The notes under the pieces are model-generated. The model saw nothing but the letters and a program-made list of their open reading frames with translations, searched no databases and was not told where the DNA came from. Shown one piece after another: positions 24,038-30,341 of a DNA stretch of 30,341 nucleotides (its first letter is position 1; every line of letters starts with the position of its first letter). Origin of the DNA: X23 sp050251575 (GTDB lineage Bacteria; Bacillota; Clostridia; SK-Y3); contig JBFWMP010000020.1 of the NCBI GenBank assembly GCA_050251575.1, forward strand, positions 1 through 30,341. Direction: 5' to 3'. Both the position numbers and the translations under genes were made by a program.

Positions 24038-24391
24038 ATGGAATTACTTAGTGAAGGCTTAGCAGTTACTGTAATCGGTATAAGTACCGTATTTGCTGTA
24101 TTGATTTTACTCTGGGGTTTATTAGAATTAATGAGAATTATATTCTATAAAGAGGGAAATAAATCACCGGTTACCGTAGCGAAGCAGGAGATTAAAACAG
24201 AGTCAGTTGTTCAGGAGTCTATTAAAGAGATGGATGAAGATGAACTGGTTGCTGTGTTAACTGCTGCAGTTGCATCAAGCCTGAACCAATCTACTTATAA
24301 TTTAAATATTCAATCCTTCAGGAGAATAGATCAGCAAGCTCCTGTATGGAATTCAATAAGCAGAAAAGAACAATTAGAAAATAGGTTGTAA
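24038..24391 (+). CDS. OadG-family small membrane subunit (gamma/delta)
   Basis: 117 residues: one N-terminal membrane helix (about 8-30, V-T-V-I-G-I-S-T-V-F-A-V-L-I-L-L-W) and a soluble tail with the E-D-E-L-V-A-V-L-T-A-A-V-A motif common to OadG/MmdD proteins. In sodium-pumping decarboxylases it tethers the carboxyltransferase to the membrane beta subunit and helps assembly. It lies 28 bases after mmdA with GGCGGGGTGA upstream of its ATG. Its first six residues, M-E-L-L-S-E, are the same as those of the OadB-like product at 24857. Confidence 0.85.
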   Translation: MELLSEGLAVTVIGISTVFAVLILLWGLLELMRIIFYKEGNKSPVTVAKQEIKTESVVQESIKEMDEDELVAVLTAAVASSLNQSTYNLNIQSFRRIDQQAPVWNSISRKEQLENRL

Positions 24392-24425
24392 TTAGTAAAC
24401 TATAATATGTCAGGAGGATATGAAA

Positions 24426-24815
24426 ATGAGGAAATTTGTTATAAATGTAAACGGAAAGTCTTACGAGGTTGAAGTAGAAGAAATGAGAGACGGTGCACCG
24501 GTAGCTGCTCCTGTTAGCAGACCTGCCGCAGCCGCAGCTCCGGTATCTGCTCCAAAAGCAGCACCTGCTCCTGCAGCTAAACCGGCAGCGGTTTCCGGTT
24601 CTGCAACTTCTGTTGCGTCCCCAATGCCTGGAACCATTATGGCAATCAATGTAAAAGAAGGGGATACCGTTAAAGAAGGCGATGTGTTATGCATTCTTGA
24701 AGCAATGAAGATGGAAAATGAAATCATGGCACCAAAAGCTGGAAAAGTAGTAGCTGTAAATGTTGCAAAAGGTGCTTCAGTAAATAGCGGGGATGTTCTT
24801 GTTGCGATTGCTTAG
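24426..24815 (+). CDS. mmdC: Biotin carboxyl carrier protein (MmdC / 1.3S type)
   Basis: 129 residues. An N-terminal beta segment (about 1-20) is followed by a flexible Ala/Pro-rich linker (about 26-60) and a biotinyl domain with E-A-M-K95-M-E-N; K95, 34 residues from the end, is the biotinylation site. It carries CO2 between carboxyltransferase and the membrane decarboxylase or between two carboxyltransferases. AGGAGG (24412-24417) is only two bases from ATG 24420 but eight from ATG 24426, so the latter is chosen. The Ala/Pro linker gives a local GC rise. It is the only carrier visible in this locus. Confidence 0.93.
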   Translation: MRKFVINVNGKSYEVEVEEMRDGAPVAAPVSRPAAAAAPVSAPKAAPAPAAKPAAVSGSATSVASPMPGTIMAINVKEGDTVKEGDVLCILEAMKMENEIMAPKAGKVVAVNVAKGASVNSGDVLVAIA

Positions 24816-24856
24816 CAAACAGGAATATTGATACTTGCGAAATGGAGGGATAAAAT

Positions 24857-26029
24857 TTGGAACTATTATCAGAAGCTCTATTGAAATTTTTAGATAAGAC
24901 AGCGATCAATGAAGTAGATATTCCAACACTTATTATGTATTGCATTATAGGTTTTTTGTTTTACCTTGCAATAGCTAAAAAGTTCGAGCCGTTATTGCTT
25001 TTGCCAATCGCTTTTGGTATGCTTTTAGCTAATCTGCCAAATGCAGGTCTGATGCATCCGGATTTGTTTCTGGGAGGACATATTGACATGCAAAAAGTAA
25101 TTGATGAAGGTGGTTTGCTGGATCTGCTTTATTTGGGTGTTAAATTAGGTGTATATCCACCTTTAATCTTCCTGGGTGTAGGAGCTATGACCGACTTTGC
25201 TCCTTTGATTGCCAATCCTAAAAGTATATTATTGGGTGCTGCTGCACAAGTAGGAATATTTACTACATTTATTGGCGCACTTTTTCTTGGATTTGATGTT
25301 ATGGAAGCAGCTTCTATAGGTATTATAGGTGGTGCAGATGGTCCAACAGCGATTTTTGTTACAAAATCATTGGCTCCTCACTTATTAGGTGCAATTGCCA
25401 TTGCTGCGTATTCTTATATGGCTCTTGTACCAATTATTCAACCGCCTATTATGAAGGCACTGACTACAAAAAAAGAACGTATGATTGTAATGGAACAATT
25501 AAGGCCTGTAAGTAAGACAGAGAAAATCATATTTCCTATCATCGTTGCTGTTGTTGTATCATTAATACTTCCTGATGCAGCTTCACTGGTAGGTATGTTG
25601 ATGCTGGGTAATTTATTTAAAGAATCCGGTGTAGTAGAGAGATTAAGTAAAACGGTTCAAAATGAGTTGATTAATATTATCACCATCTTCTTGGGGGTAA
25701 CCGTAGGTGCAACAGCAAATGCAGGAAACTTCCTAAAACCGGAAACACTGGGGATTATCCTATTAGGTTTAATTGCATTCTGTATGAGCACTGCGGGTGG
25801 TGTGTTGTTTGCAAAACTAATGAACAAGATGACCGGTGGTAAAATCAATCCATTGATAGGTTCTGCCGGAGTTTCTGCTGTTCCGATGGCTGCTCGTGTA
25901 TCACAAGTGGTTGGACAAAAAGAAAACCCGGCAAACTTCCTGCTCATGCATGCTATGGGTCCTAACGTTGCAGGAGTTATCGGCTCAGCAGTTGCTGCCG
26001 GAACATTCCTGGCGATGTATGGGAAGTAA
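24857..26029 (+). CDS. oadB: Sodium ion-translocating decarboxylase beta subunit (OadB/MmdB type)
   Basis: 390-residue integral membrane protein with about nine or more hydrophobic segments. It decarboxylates carboxybiotin and pumps Na+ outwards. The conserved G-G-A-D-G-P-T-A-I-F-V-T region contains the essential intramembrane aspartate; G-A-T-A-N-A-G-N-F-L-K-P and S-A-G-V-S-A-V-P-M-A-A-R-V are the other conserved channel segments. Start is TTG at 24857 with GGAGGG seven bases upstream. It follows the carrier gene by 41 bases. Length is somewhat shorter than the enterobacterial OadB, like other MmdB/GcdB proteins. Substrate class cannot be told from the beta subunit. Confidence 0.94.
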   Translation: MELLSEALLKFLDKTAINEVDIPTLIMYCIIGFLFYLAIAKKFEPLLLLPIAFGMLLANLPNAGLMHPDLFLGGHIDMQKVIDEGGLLDLLYLGVKLGVYPPLIFLGVGAMTDFAPLIANPKSILLGAAAQVGIFTTFIGALFLGFDVMEAASIGIIGGADGPTAIFVTKSLAPHLLGAIAIAAYSYMALVPIIQPPIMKALTTKKERMIVMEQLRPVSKTEKIIFPIIVAVVVSLILPDAASLVGMLMLGNLFKESGVVERLSKTVQNELINIITIFLGVTVGATANAGNFLKPETLGIILLGLIAFCMSTAGGVLFAKLMNKMTGGKINPLIGSAGVSAVPMAARVSQVVGQKENPANFLLMHAMGPNVAGVIGSAVAAGTFLAMYGK

Positions 26030-26195
26030 GCTAGGAGAACTTAGCTAGGAGCTAAATAGTAATACAATTTAGATTTAGATTTCAATTAATCTTGATAGAT
26101 TAGTTTGTTATAGTTAAAAGAATGGTATATATAATATAAACGATAATTAGTTTGGACTTTAGAGTCGGAGTTTTAGAGTATTTATCTATAGATTT

Positions 26196-26229
26196 TACTC
26201 CAAGCTCCGGGCTCCAAGCTCCAAGCTCA
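26196..26229 (-). repeat. GGAGCTTGGAG tandem repeat, copy 2 (inverted)
   Basis: TACTCCAAGCTCCGGGCTCC and two further CAAGCTC units: the reverse complement is the same GAGCTTGGAGC array seen at 1426. On the minus strand it continues into TAAAATCTA, paralleling the TAAAAGCTA that follows copy 1. Confidence 0.7.
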
Positions 26230-26245
26230 ATGAAGGAGGATGACT

Positions 26246-27643
26246 ATGCCTAAGGTTAAACTTACAGAAACCGTATTGAGAGATGCTCATCAGTCACTTA
26301 TCGCTACAAGAATGACCACTGATGAAATGCTCCCAATCGTAGATAAACTGGATAAAGTAGGATATCACTCCCTGGAAGCATGGGGGGGAGCAACATTTGA
26401 TTCATGCTTAAGATTTTTAAATGAAGATCCATGGGAGAGACTAAGAAAAATTAAAGCTGTTGCTAAGAATACCAAGCTTCAGATGCTTTTTAGAGGACAG
26501 AATATTTTAGGATATAAGCATTATGCAGATGATGTTGTTGAGTATTTTGTACAGAAGTCTATTGCGAATGGTATTGACATCATAAGAATATTTGATGCAG
26601 TGAATGATGTCAGAAACTTGCAAACTGCTATTAATGCCTGCAAAAAAGAAAAAGGACATGTACAGGCTACAGTTTGCTATACGCTAAGTCCTGTTCATAC
26701 AAATGAAGCTTTTGTAAAGATGGCAAAACAATTAGAAGACAACGGCGCAGATTCTATTTGTATCAAAGATATGGCCGGTCTGTTGACACCATTTGTTGCT
26801 TATGATCTGGTAAAATCAATGAAAAAAGCTGTAAAGATTCCGATTCAGCTTCACACACATTATACCAGTGGTGTCGCTTCCATGACATATCTGAAGGCTA
26901 TTGAAGCAGGTTGTGATGTTGTTGATACGGCTATTTCATCTTTGGCTCTGGGAACATCTCAGCCGCCAACGGAGCCACTAGTAGCATCACTTCAAGGCAC
27001 TGAATATGATACCGGTTATGATCTGAAGCTATTGAGTGAAGTTGCTGAGTATTTCACACCGTTAAGAGAAAAATATCTTGCATCCGGACTCATGGATACA
27101 AAAGTACTGGGTGTTGATATTAATACCCTTTTATATCAAGTTCCAGGTGGAATGATTTCGAATTTGGTATCACAATTGAAACAGCAGAACAAAGGTGATA
27201 AATTTGAAGATGTGCTGAAAGAAATTCCAAAAGTTAGAGAAGACTTCGGATTTCCGCCACTTGTTACACCTACAAGTCAGATTGTCGGAACACAGGCTGT
27301 TTTGAATGTTCTCTCAGGAGAAAGATATAAGATGGTTTCTAAGGAATCAAAAGCACTTGTTAAAGGGGAATATGGTGAAACACCGGTTAAAATTTCCGAT
27401 GAATTCAGAAAGAAAATCATTGGGGATGAAAAACCGATTACCTGCCGTCCGGCTGATTTAATTGAACCTGAATTAGAAAAGTTTAGAGCAGAAGTGAAAG
27501 AATTTACGGAACAGGATGAAGACGTATTATCCTATGCCTTATTTCCACAAGTTGCTACCAAGTTCTTTGAATATCGGAGAGCGCAAAAGTATAAAATTGA
27601 TACTGACTTAGTAGATATGGAGCAAAAAACTCATCCTATTTGA
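26246..27643 (+). CDS. Oxaloacetate decarboxylase alpha / transcarboxylase 5S-type carboxyltransferase, no biotin domain
   Basis: 465 residues. A pyruvate carboxyltransferase TIM barrel with T-E-T-V-L-R-D-A-H-Q-S-L near the start (metal-binding aspartate), W-G-G-A-T-F-D near 46, the carbamylated-type lysine K174 in C-I-K-D-M-A-G and the metal pair H203-T-H205. A C-terminal conserved PYC/OadA region follows (V-P-G-G-M-I-S-N-L near 298), but the protein stops without a biotinyl domain. It therefore resembles PycB-like proteins and the 5S subunit, and needs a separate carrier such as the one at 24426. It exchanges carboxyl between oxaloacetate/pyruvate and biotin. AAGGAGG is six bases before ATG 26246; the ATG at 26240 is too close. 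It lies 216 repeat-filled bases after oadB, so it may have its own transcription. Confidence 0.92.
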   Translation: MPKVKLTETVLRDAHQSLIATRMTTDEMLPIVDKLDKVGYHSLEAWGGATFDSCLRFLNEDPWERLRKIKAVAKNTKLQMLFRGQNILGYKHYADDVVEYFVQKSIANGIDIIRIFDAVNDVRNLQTAINACKKEKGHVQATVCYTLSPVHTNEAFVKMAKQLEDNGADSICIKDMAGLLTPFVAYDLVKSMKKAVKIPIQLHTHYTSGVASMTYLKAIEAGCDVVDTAISSLALGTSQPPTEPLVASLQGTEYDTGYDLKLLSEVAEYFTPLREKYLASGLMDTKVLGVDINTLLYQVPGGMISNLVSQLKQQNKGDKFEDVLKEIPKVREDFGFPPLVTPTSQIVGTQAVLNVLSGERYKMVSKESKALVKGEYGETPVKISDEFRKKIIGDEKPITCRPADLIEPELEKFRAEVKEFTEQDEDVLSYALFPQVATKFFEYRRAQKYKIDTDLVDMEQKTHPI

Positions 27644-27646
27644 TGA

Positions 27647-27708
27647 TTAGTGAGGAGTGGGGAGTGTATAGTGGGGAGAAACAACAAATTCCTCACTCAT
27701 CACGCCCC
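27647..27708. repeat. Purine-rich repeat with pyrimidine arm, copy 2
   Basis: TTAGTGAGGAGTGGGGAGTG and a further GTGGGGAG unit, an A-rich spacer, then AATTCCTCACTCATCACG. The order of arms and the AATTC-CACT-CAT end match the element at 7296. It lies between convergent genes and may serve as their shared transcription end. Confidence 0.55.
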
Positions 27709-27768
27709 ATTTCAAATTTATAGTATTTATTTACATATGATTTTAAAGATTTCGTATGGTTGTAAAAA

Positions 27769-28407
27769 TCAGCAATTCGTGTGTAGATAAATAATATTAG
27801 GTTTATTGCTGGTATACCTTAGAACCTTAACTTGTGAGTTTGGTTCTAGGGTATTTCCGCATTTAAGACAATGATAATTTTTTTTTGGCATAATTTCAAC
27901 AGTGTTTTGTATTGTGAGATTTCCATAGGTTTGCCAGCTTTTCCATCCAACCTTGCAAAGCTTAGACCTGTTTTGATAATCTGCATATACCCATCTTAGA
28001 ATCCTATGAAAATGAAATGGATACTTGGTATAATTAATATATTGAACTGGAAAACCAAGAGAAACTGTATATTCTTCAAAAGTTTTTTCTATAGTATCCT
28101 GTAAATAACCGGTGATTTGGGTACTTTTCCACTGATAATTTGTTTCGTCCAACCAACTTCTCAACTTATCGAACATATATCCTTGACATATTTCTATGGA
28201 ATCATATTTTGATACAGATAGTTTTTTAAATCCCCTACGAACTATATTTACCACACAATCTAAATATTTTTTTTGTGGGAATTGAATACGGGTATAGTAG
28301 GTTATTGGAATGATTTCATAGTAATATTGTTTGTTTTCAGTATTATATAAACCAATACAGGTTCCGCCAATCAAGCTTCCGCTTCCTGAATCGTCAATTT
28401 GTATCAA
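27769..28407 (-). CDS. Unrecognised protein with possible C-terminal zinc site
   Basis: 212 residues, the only gene on the minus strand. I do not recognise the family. The N-terminus reads I-Q-I-D-D-S-G-S-G-S-L-I-G-G-T-C-I-G-L-Y, a hydrophobic strand ending in two aspartates and a glycine/serine turn, which recalls the first strands of RNase H-like folds; this is a guess. The middle is aromatic and basic (R-I-L-R-W-V-Y-A-D-Y, K-V-G-W-K-S-W). The end has Y-H-C-L-K-C-G and the final H-T-N-C, a C-x2-C and H-x2-C set able to bind zinc. TTG at 28407 with AAGGTTGTGA upstream is the best start. A full-length frame with coherent composition supports a real gene. Confidence 0.7.
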   Translation of the reverse strand: MIQIDDSGSGSLIGGTCIGLYNTENKQYYYEIIPITYYTRIQFPQKKYLDCVVNIVRRGFKKLSVSKYDSIEICQGYMFDKLRSWLDETNYQWKSTQITGYLQDTIEKTFEEYTVSLGFPVQYINYTKYPFHFHRILRWVYADYQNRSKLCKVGWKSWQTYGNLTIQNTVEIMPKKNYHCLKCGNTLEPNSQVKVLRYTSNKPNIIYLHTNC

Positions 28408-28510
28408 TTCTTCACAACCTTAGAATTCTATTTATATTAGTATTACAATTTTCAAGCTATCTTATGAAAATGTAAAATTTTATTTGATAGGATATTCCTT
28501 ATAAAAACAC

Positions 28511-28539
28511 TTGCTTTTTGCTATATTAAATAATAATAT
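28511..28539 (+). promoter_or_regulatory. Promoter of the YpmA-like small gene
   Basis: TTGCTT (28511-28516), a 17-base spacer and TAATAT (28534-28539), about 44 bases before the ATG at 28583. It lies in the divergent spacer with the minus-strand gene. Confidence 0.5.
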
Positions 28540-28582
28540 AAAAACTAAACAATATCGTTGACAAAAAACTGGAGGTCATTAC

Positions 28583-28750
28583 ATGAGTGAAAAGCACAAG
28601 CTAGACTTAAAAGCTACCTTAGAAGTATCCTCAAATGATGAATTATATAAGCTGGTAGATTTCTTAAACAAAAATTTAAAGCAAAAAGATTTAATATTTG
28701 GATTAGCACAAAAGAATGAAAAAATGGTTATTACTATTTACGAAACATAA
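28583..28750 (+). CDS. YpmA-like small protein (DUF4264)
   Basis: 55 residues. It starts at an ATG with TGGAGGT eight bases upstream. The sequence has S-S-N-D-E-L-Y-K-L-V-D-F-L-N-K, then K-D-L-I-F-G-L and ends M-V-I-T-I-Y-E-T, matching my memory of the YpmA/DUF4264 family of 50-60 residue proteins in Firmicutes. Function is unknown; the fold is probably alpha/beta. It has its own likely promoter and is followed 52 bases later by the RpiR-type regulator. Confidence 0.8.
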   Translation: MSEKHKLDLKATLEVSSNDELYKLVDFLNKNLKQKDLIFGLAQKNEKMVITIYET

Positions 28751-28802
28751 TAGTATCTTCGGAAGCAACAGTAAAAATTTCTAAGTGAGAGGAAGAGTAC
28801 GT

Positions 28803-29693
28803 ATGGATAAAAAACAGGACTTGCTATCAAAGATTCAATTATCAATGTCCCAATTTAGCAAAGGTCAAAAACTTATTGCAAATTACATATTAAATCATTA
28901 CGATAAAGCTGCGTTTATGACTGCATCAAGACTTGGCACTGTTGTGGGCGTAAGTGAATCTACTGTTGTCAGGTTTGCCACGGAGTTGGAATATGATGGC
29001 TATCCAAAGCTTCAAAAAGCGCTGCAGGAATTAATTCGAACAAAGCTCACTTCGGTGCAAAGAATGGAAATTGCATCAGATAGGATTGGCGATCAGGATA
29101 TTCTTACAACAGTTCTCCAAGCAGATATGGATAAAATAAGACTTACTTTAGATGAAATTGATAAAGATGATTTTGAAGAGATTATTGAAACCATTCTAAA
29201 TGCAAAGAAGATATATATATTGGGAGTAAGAAGCTCTGCTGCACTTGCCAGTTTTCTTGGATTTTATTTTAATTTGATTTTTGATAATGTTCGTTTGGTG
29301 CATACTACAAGTGTAAGTGAAATGTTTGAACAGGTGTTAAGAGTAACATCTGATGATGTAGTGATTGGCATTAGCTTTCCACGCTATTCAAGGCGTACAA
29401 TTAAAGCGCTGCAATATGCAAAAGATCAAGGAAGTAAGGTAGTAGCCATTACTGACAGCAGTTTGTCCCCACTTGCATCTTTTGCAGACCATGCCATTAT
29501 TGCCAGAAGTGATATGACATCCTTTGTTGATTCCCTCGTAGCACCATTAAGTGTGATTAATGCTTTAATCGTAGCATTGGGTATGAGAAAAAAAGATGAT
29601 ATATATAAAACCTTTGAGCACTTAGAGCATATTTGGGACGAATATCAAGTTTATGAAAAGTATACTGATAAAGATATAGAAGATGATATTTAA
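28803..29693 (+). CDS. MurR/RpiR family transcriptional regulator
   Basis: 296 residues: an N-terminal RpiR helix-turn-helix domain (about 1-78, F-S-K-G-Q-K-L-I-A-N-Y-I then V-G-V-S-E-S-T-V-V-R-F-A recognition helix) and a C-terminal SIS sugar-phosphate-binding domain (about 118-250, I-Y-I-L-G-V-R-S-S-A and G-I-S-F-P-R-Y-S-R). Such proteins sense phosphosugars and usually control sugar or amino-sugar use. ATG 28803 is preferred since GAGAGGAAG lies about ten bases upstream; the GTG at 28785 has none. It is 12 bases from the histidine phosphatase gene, so the two are probably co-transcribed. The regulated genes are not evident. Confidence 0.92.
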   Translation: MDKKQDLLSKIQLSMSQFSKGQKLIANYILNHYDKAAFMTASRLGTVVGVSESTVVRFATELEYDGYPKLQKALQELIRTKLTSVQRMEIASDRIGDQDILTTVLQADMDKIRLTLDEIDKDDFEEIIETILNAKKIYILGVRSSAALASFLGFYFNLIFDNVRLVHTTSVSEMFEQVLRVTSDDVVIGISFPRYSRRTIKALQYAKDQGSKVVAITDSSLSPLASFADHAIIARSDMTSFVDSLVAPLSVINALIVALGMRKKDDIYKTFEHLEHIWDEYQVYEKYTDKDIEDDI

Positions 29694-29705
29694 CAGGAGT
29701 GGAAC

Positions 29706-30329
29706 ATGACAAATTTATTTCTTATAAGACATGGTTTAACTGAGTGGAATCAATTGAATAGGTTTCAAGGTTCTTCTAATATACCTTTGTGTGACGAAGG
29801 TATTGAACAAGCAAAGAAAATATCGCGAAAGTTATCGCGTTACCATTTTGATGTTGTTTTTGCAAGTGATTTAGATCGCGCTTTTCAGACCGCGACTTAT
29901 ATCGCTCAGCCACATCAACTGCCGGTAATTAAAATACCGGAATTAAGGGAGATTCATTTTGGCGAGTGGGAAGGTTTAACAAGGGAAGAAATTGTTAATC
30001 TAAAAGACTATGATTTTGATAAGTGGAGGACATCTCCTCATATAGAAAGATTTCCTGGGGAAGGGTCTTTTTTAAATGTACAAAAGCGGGTCATGTCTGG
30101 AATCAATAAGATTATCAGTGAGTATAATAACAAAGACATTGTAATCGTTTCTCATGGTGCTTCATTGAAAATAATCATATTATCGTTACTGGGGATAGAA
30201 TTATCTCATTATCGAAAGTTTTGGCTGGACAATACATCACTGAGTATTATCGAAATTCGCAAGGATAGGAATGTGCTGAGCCTGTTGAACGATATGAGCC
30301 ATTTGGATAGTAATAATCAACAGTCGTAG
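29706..30329 (+). CDS. Histidine phosphatase family protein (phosphoglycerate-mutase-like)
   Basis: 207 residues of the branch-1 histidine phosphatase superfamily. R8-H9-G10 carries the phospho-accepting histidine; F-A-S-D-L-x-R-A-x-Q-T-A near 53-63, L-R-E-I-H-F-G-E-W-E-G near 80 with the acid catalyst region, and V-S-H-G-A-S near 147-152 with the second histidine complete the site. Relatives include CobC, PhoE and GpmB; a broad phosphatase acting on small phosphorylated metabolites is likely rather than a glycolytic mutase. Its coupling to a sugar-phosphate-sensing RpiR regulator supports a phosphosugar substrate (inference). Complete; stop at 30327-30329, near the right edge. Confidence 0.9.
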   Translation: MTNLFLIRHGLTEWNQLNRFQGSSNIPLCDEGIEQAKKISRKLSRYHFDVVFASDLDRAFQTATYIAQPHQLPVIKIPELREIHFGEWEGLTREEIVNLKDYDFDKWRTSPHIERFPGEGSFLNVQKRVMSGINKIISEYNNKDIVIVSHGASLKIIILSLLGIELSHYRKFWLDNTSLSIIEIRKDRNVLSLLNDMSHLDSNNQQS

Positions 30330-30341
30330 AATGATGCGACA

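Noticed and set aside
24038..24877. Shared M-E-L-L-S-E N-termini of the OadG- and OadB-like proteins as evidence of duplication
   Set aside because: Only six residues match and codons differ; the following sequence is unrelated, so coincidence or shared initiation preference is enough.
1..30341. CRISPR array, tRNA, rRNA or prophage genes
   Set aside because: No regularly spaced repeats, cloverleaf sequences, rRNA segments or phage structural genes were seen; the XerD gene is in its housekeeping context.

Overview
The window reads as a chromosomal segment of a low-GC, spore-forming member of the Clostridia (Firmicutes). The support is AT-rich coding sequence, strong AGGAGG-type ribosome binding sites, frequent TTG starts, the sporulation genes spoIIM and gerW/ytfJ, and gene orders known from Bacillus and Clostridium (rnhB-ylqG-ylqH; spoIIM-xerD-nucleoside phosphorylase-dacF; scpA-scpB; ytfI-ytfJ). 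The assignment stops at the class level; there is no 16S gene here. It is a draft scaffold with three 100-N gaps (4844-4943, 8623-8722, 21181-21280). The first is an artefact: the same 127 bases lie on both sides of it. The other two cut purB and rluB.

Layout. 1-1180: end of a GarR/HIBADH-type reductase and a GarL/HpaI-type aldolase, closed by a strong terminator. 1465-4569: rnhB, a FliK-like protein, a stand-alone FlhB C-domain protein and yraN. 5007-9641: M19 dipeptidase, aspartate aminotransferase, purB (cut) and proC. 9806-12721: DUF3866 protein, spoIIM and xerD. 12880-15440: pyrimidine-nucleoside phosphorylase and a DacF-like carboxypeptidase. 15715-20176: M50 protease, scpA, scpB, DUF2953 (ytfI-like), gerW/ytfJ and a second DD-carboxypeptidase. 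20471-22141: rluB (cut) and speE. 22459-27643: a biotin-dependent carboxyltransferase / sodium-pump locus (mmdA-like, oadG-like, BCCP, oadB-like, and an oxaloacetate carboxyltransferase subunit). 27769-28407: the only minus-strand gene, an unrecognised protein with a possible C-terminal zinc site. 28583-30329: YpmA-like small protein, RpiR-type regulator and a histidine phosphatase.

How it works together. The middle of the window combines chromosome handling (XerD, ScpAB), spore envelope work (two secreted DD-carboxypeptidases, SpoIIM) and germination (GerW). The 22-28 kb block has two carboxyltransferase subunits of different specificity around one biotin carrier and one membrane decarboxylase. 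It could be a methylmalonyl-CoA:pyruvate transcarboxylase, a Na+-pumping decarboxylase, or both.

The less-explained content is mostly between genes. There is a REP-like hairpin family with a GTAG foot (four copies), an 84-bp nested inverted-repeat element, two purine-rich repeat families (one supplies the rnhB ribosome binding site), a palindrome over a good promoter before the M50 protease, and a hairpin that would mask the start site of the second carboxypeptidase. The most interesting protein observation is the FliK-like / FlhB-C-like pair, which looks like a secretion-specificity switch with no export apparatus beside it.
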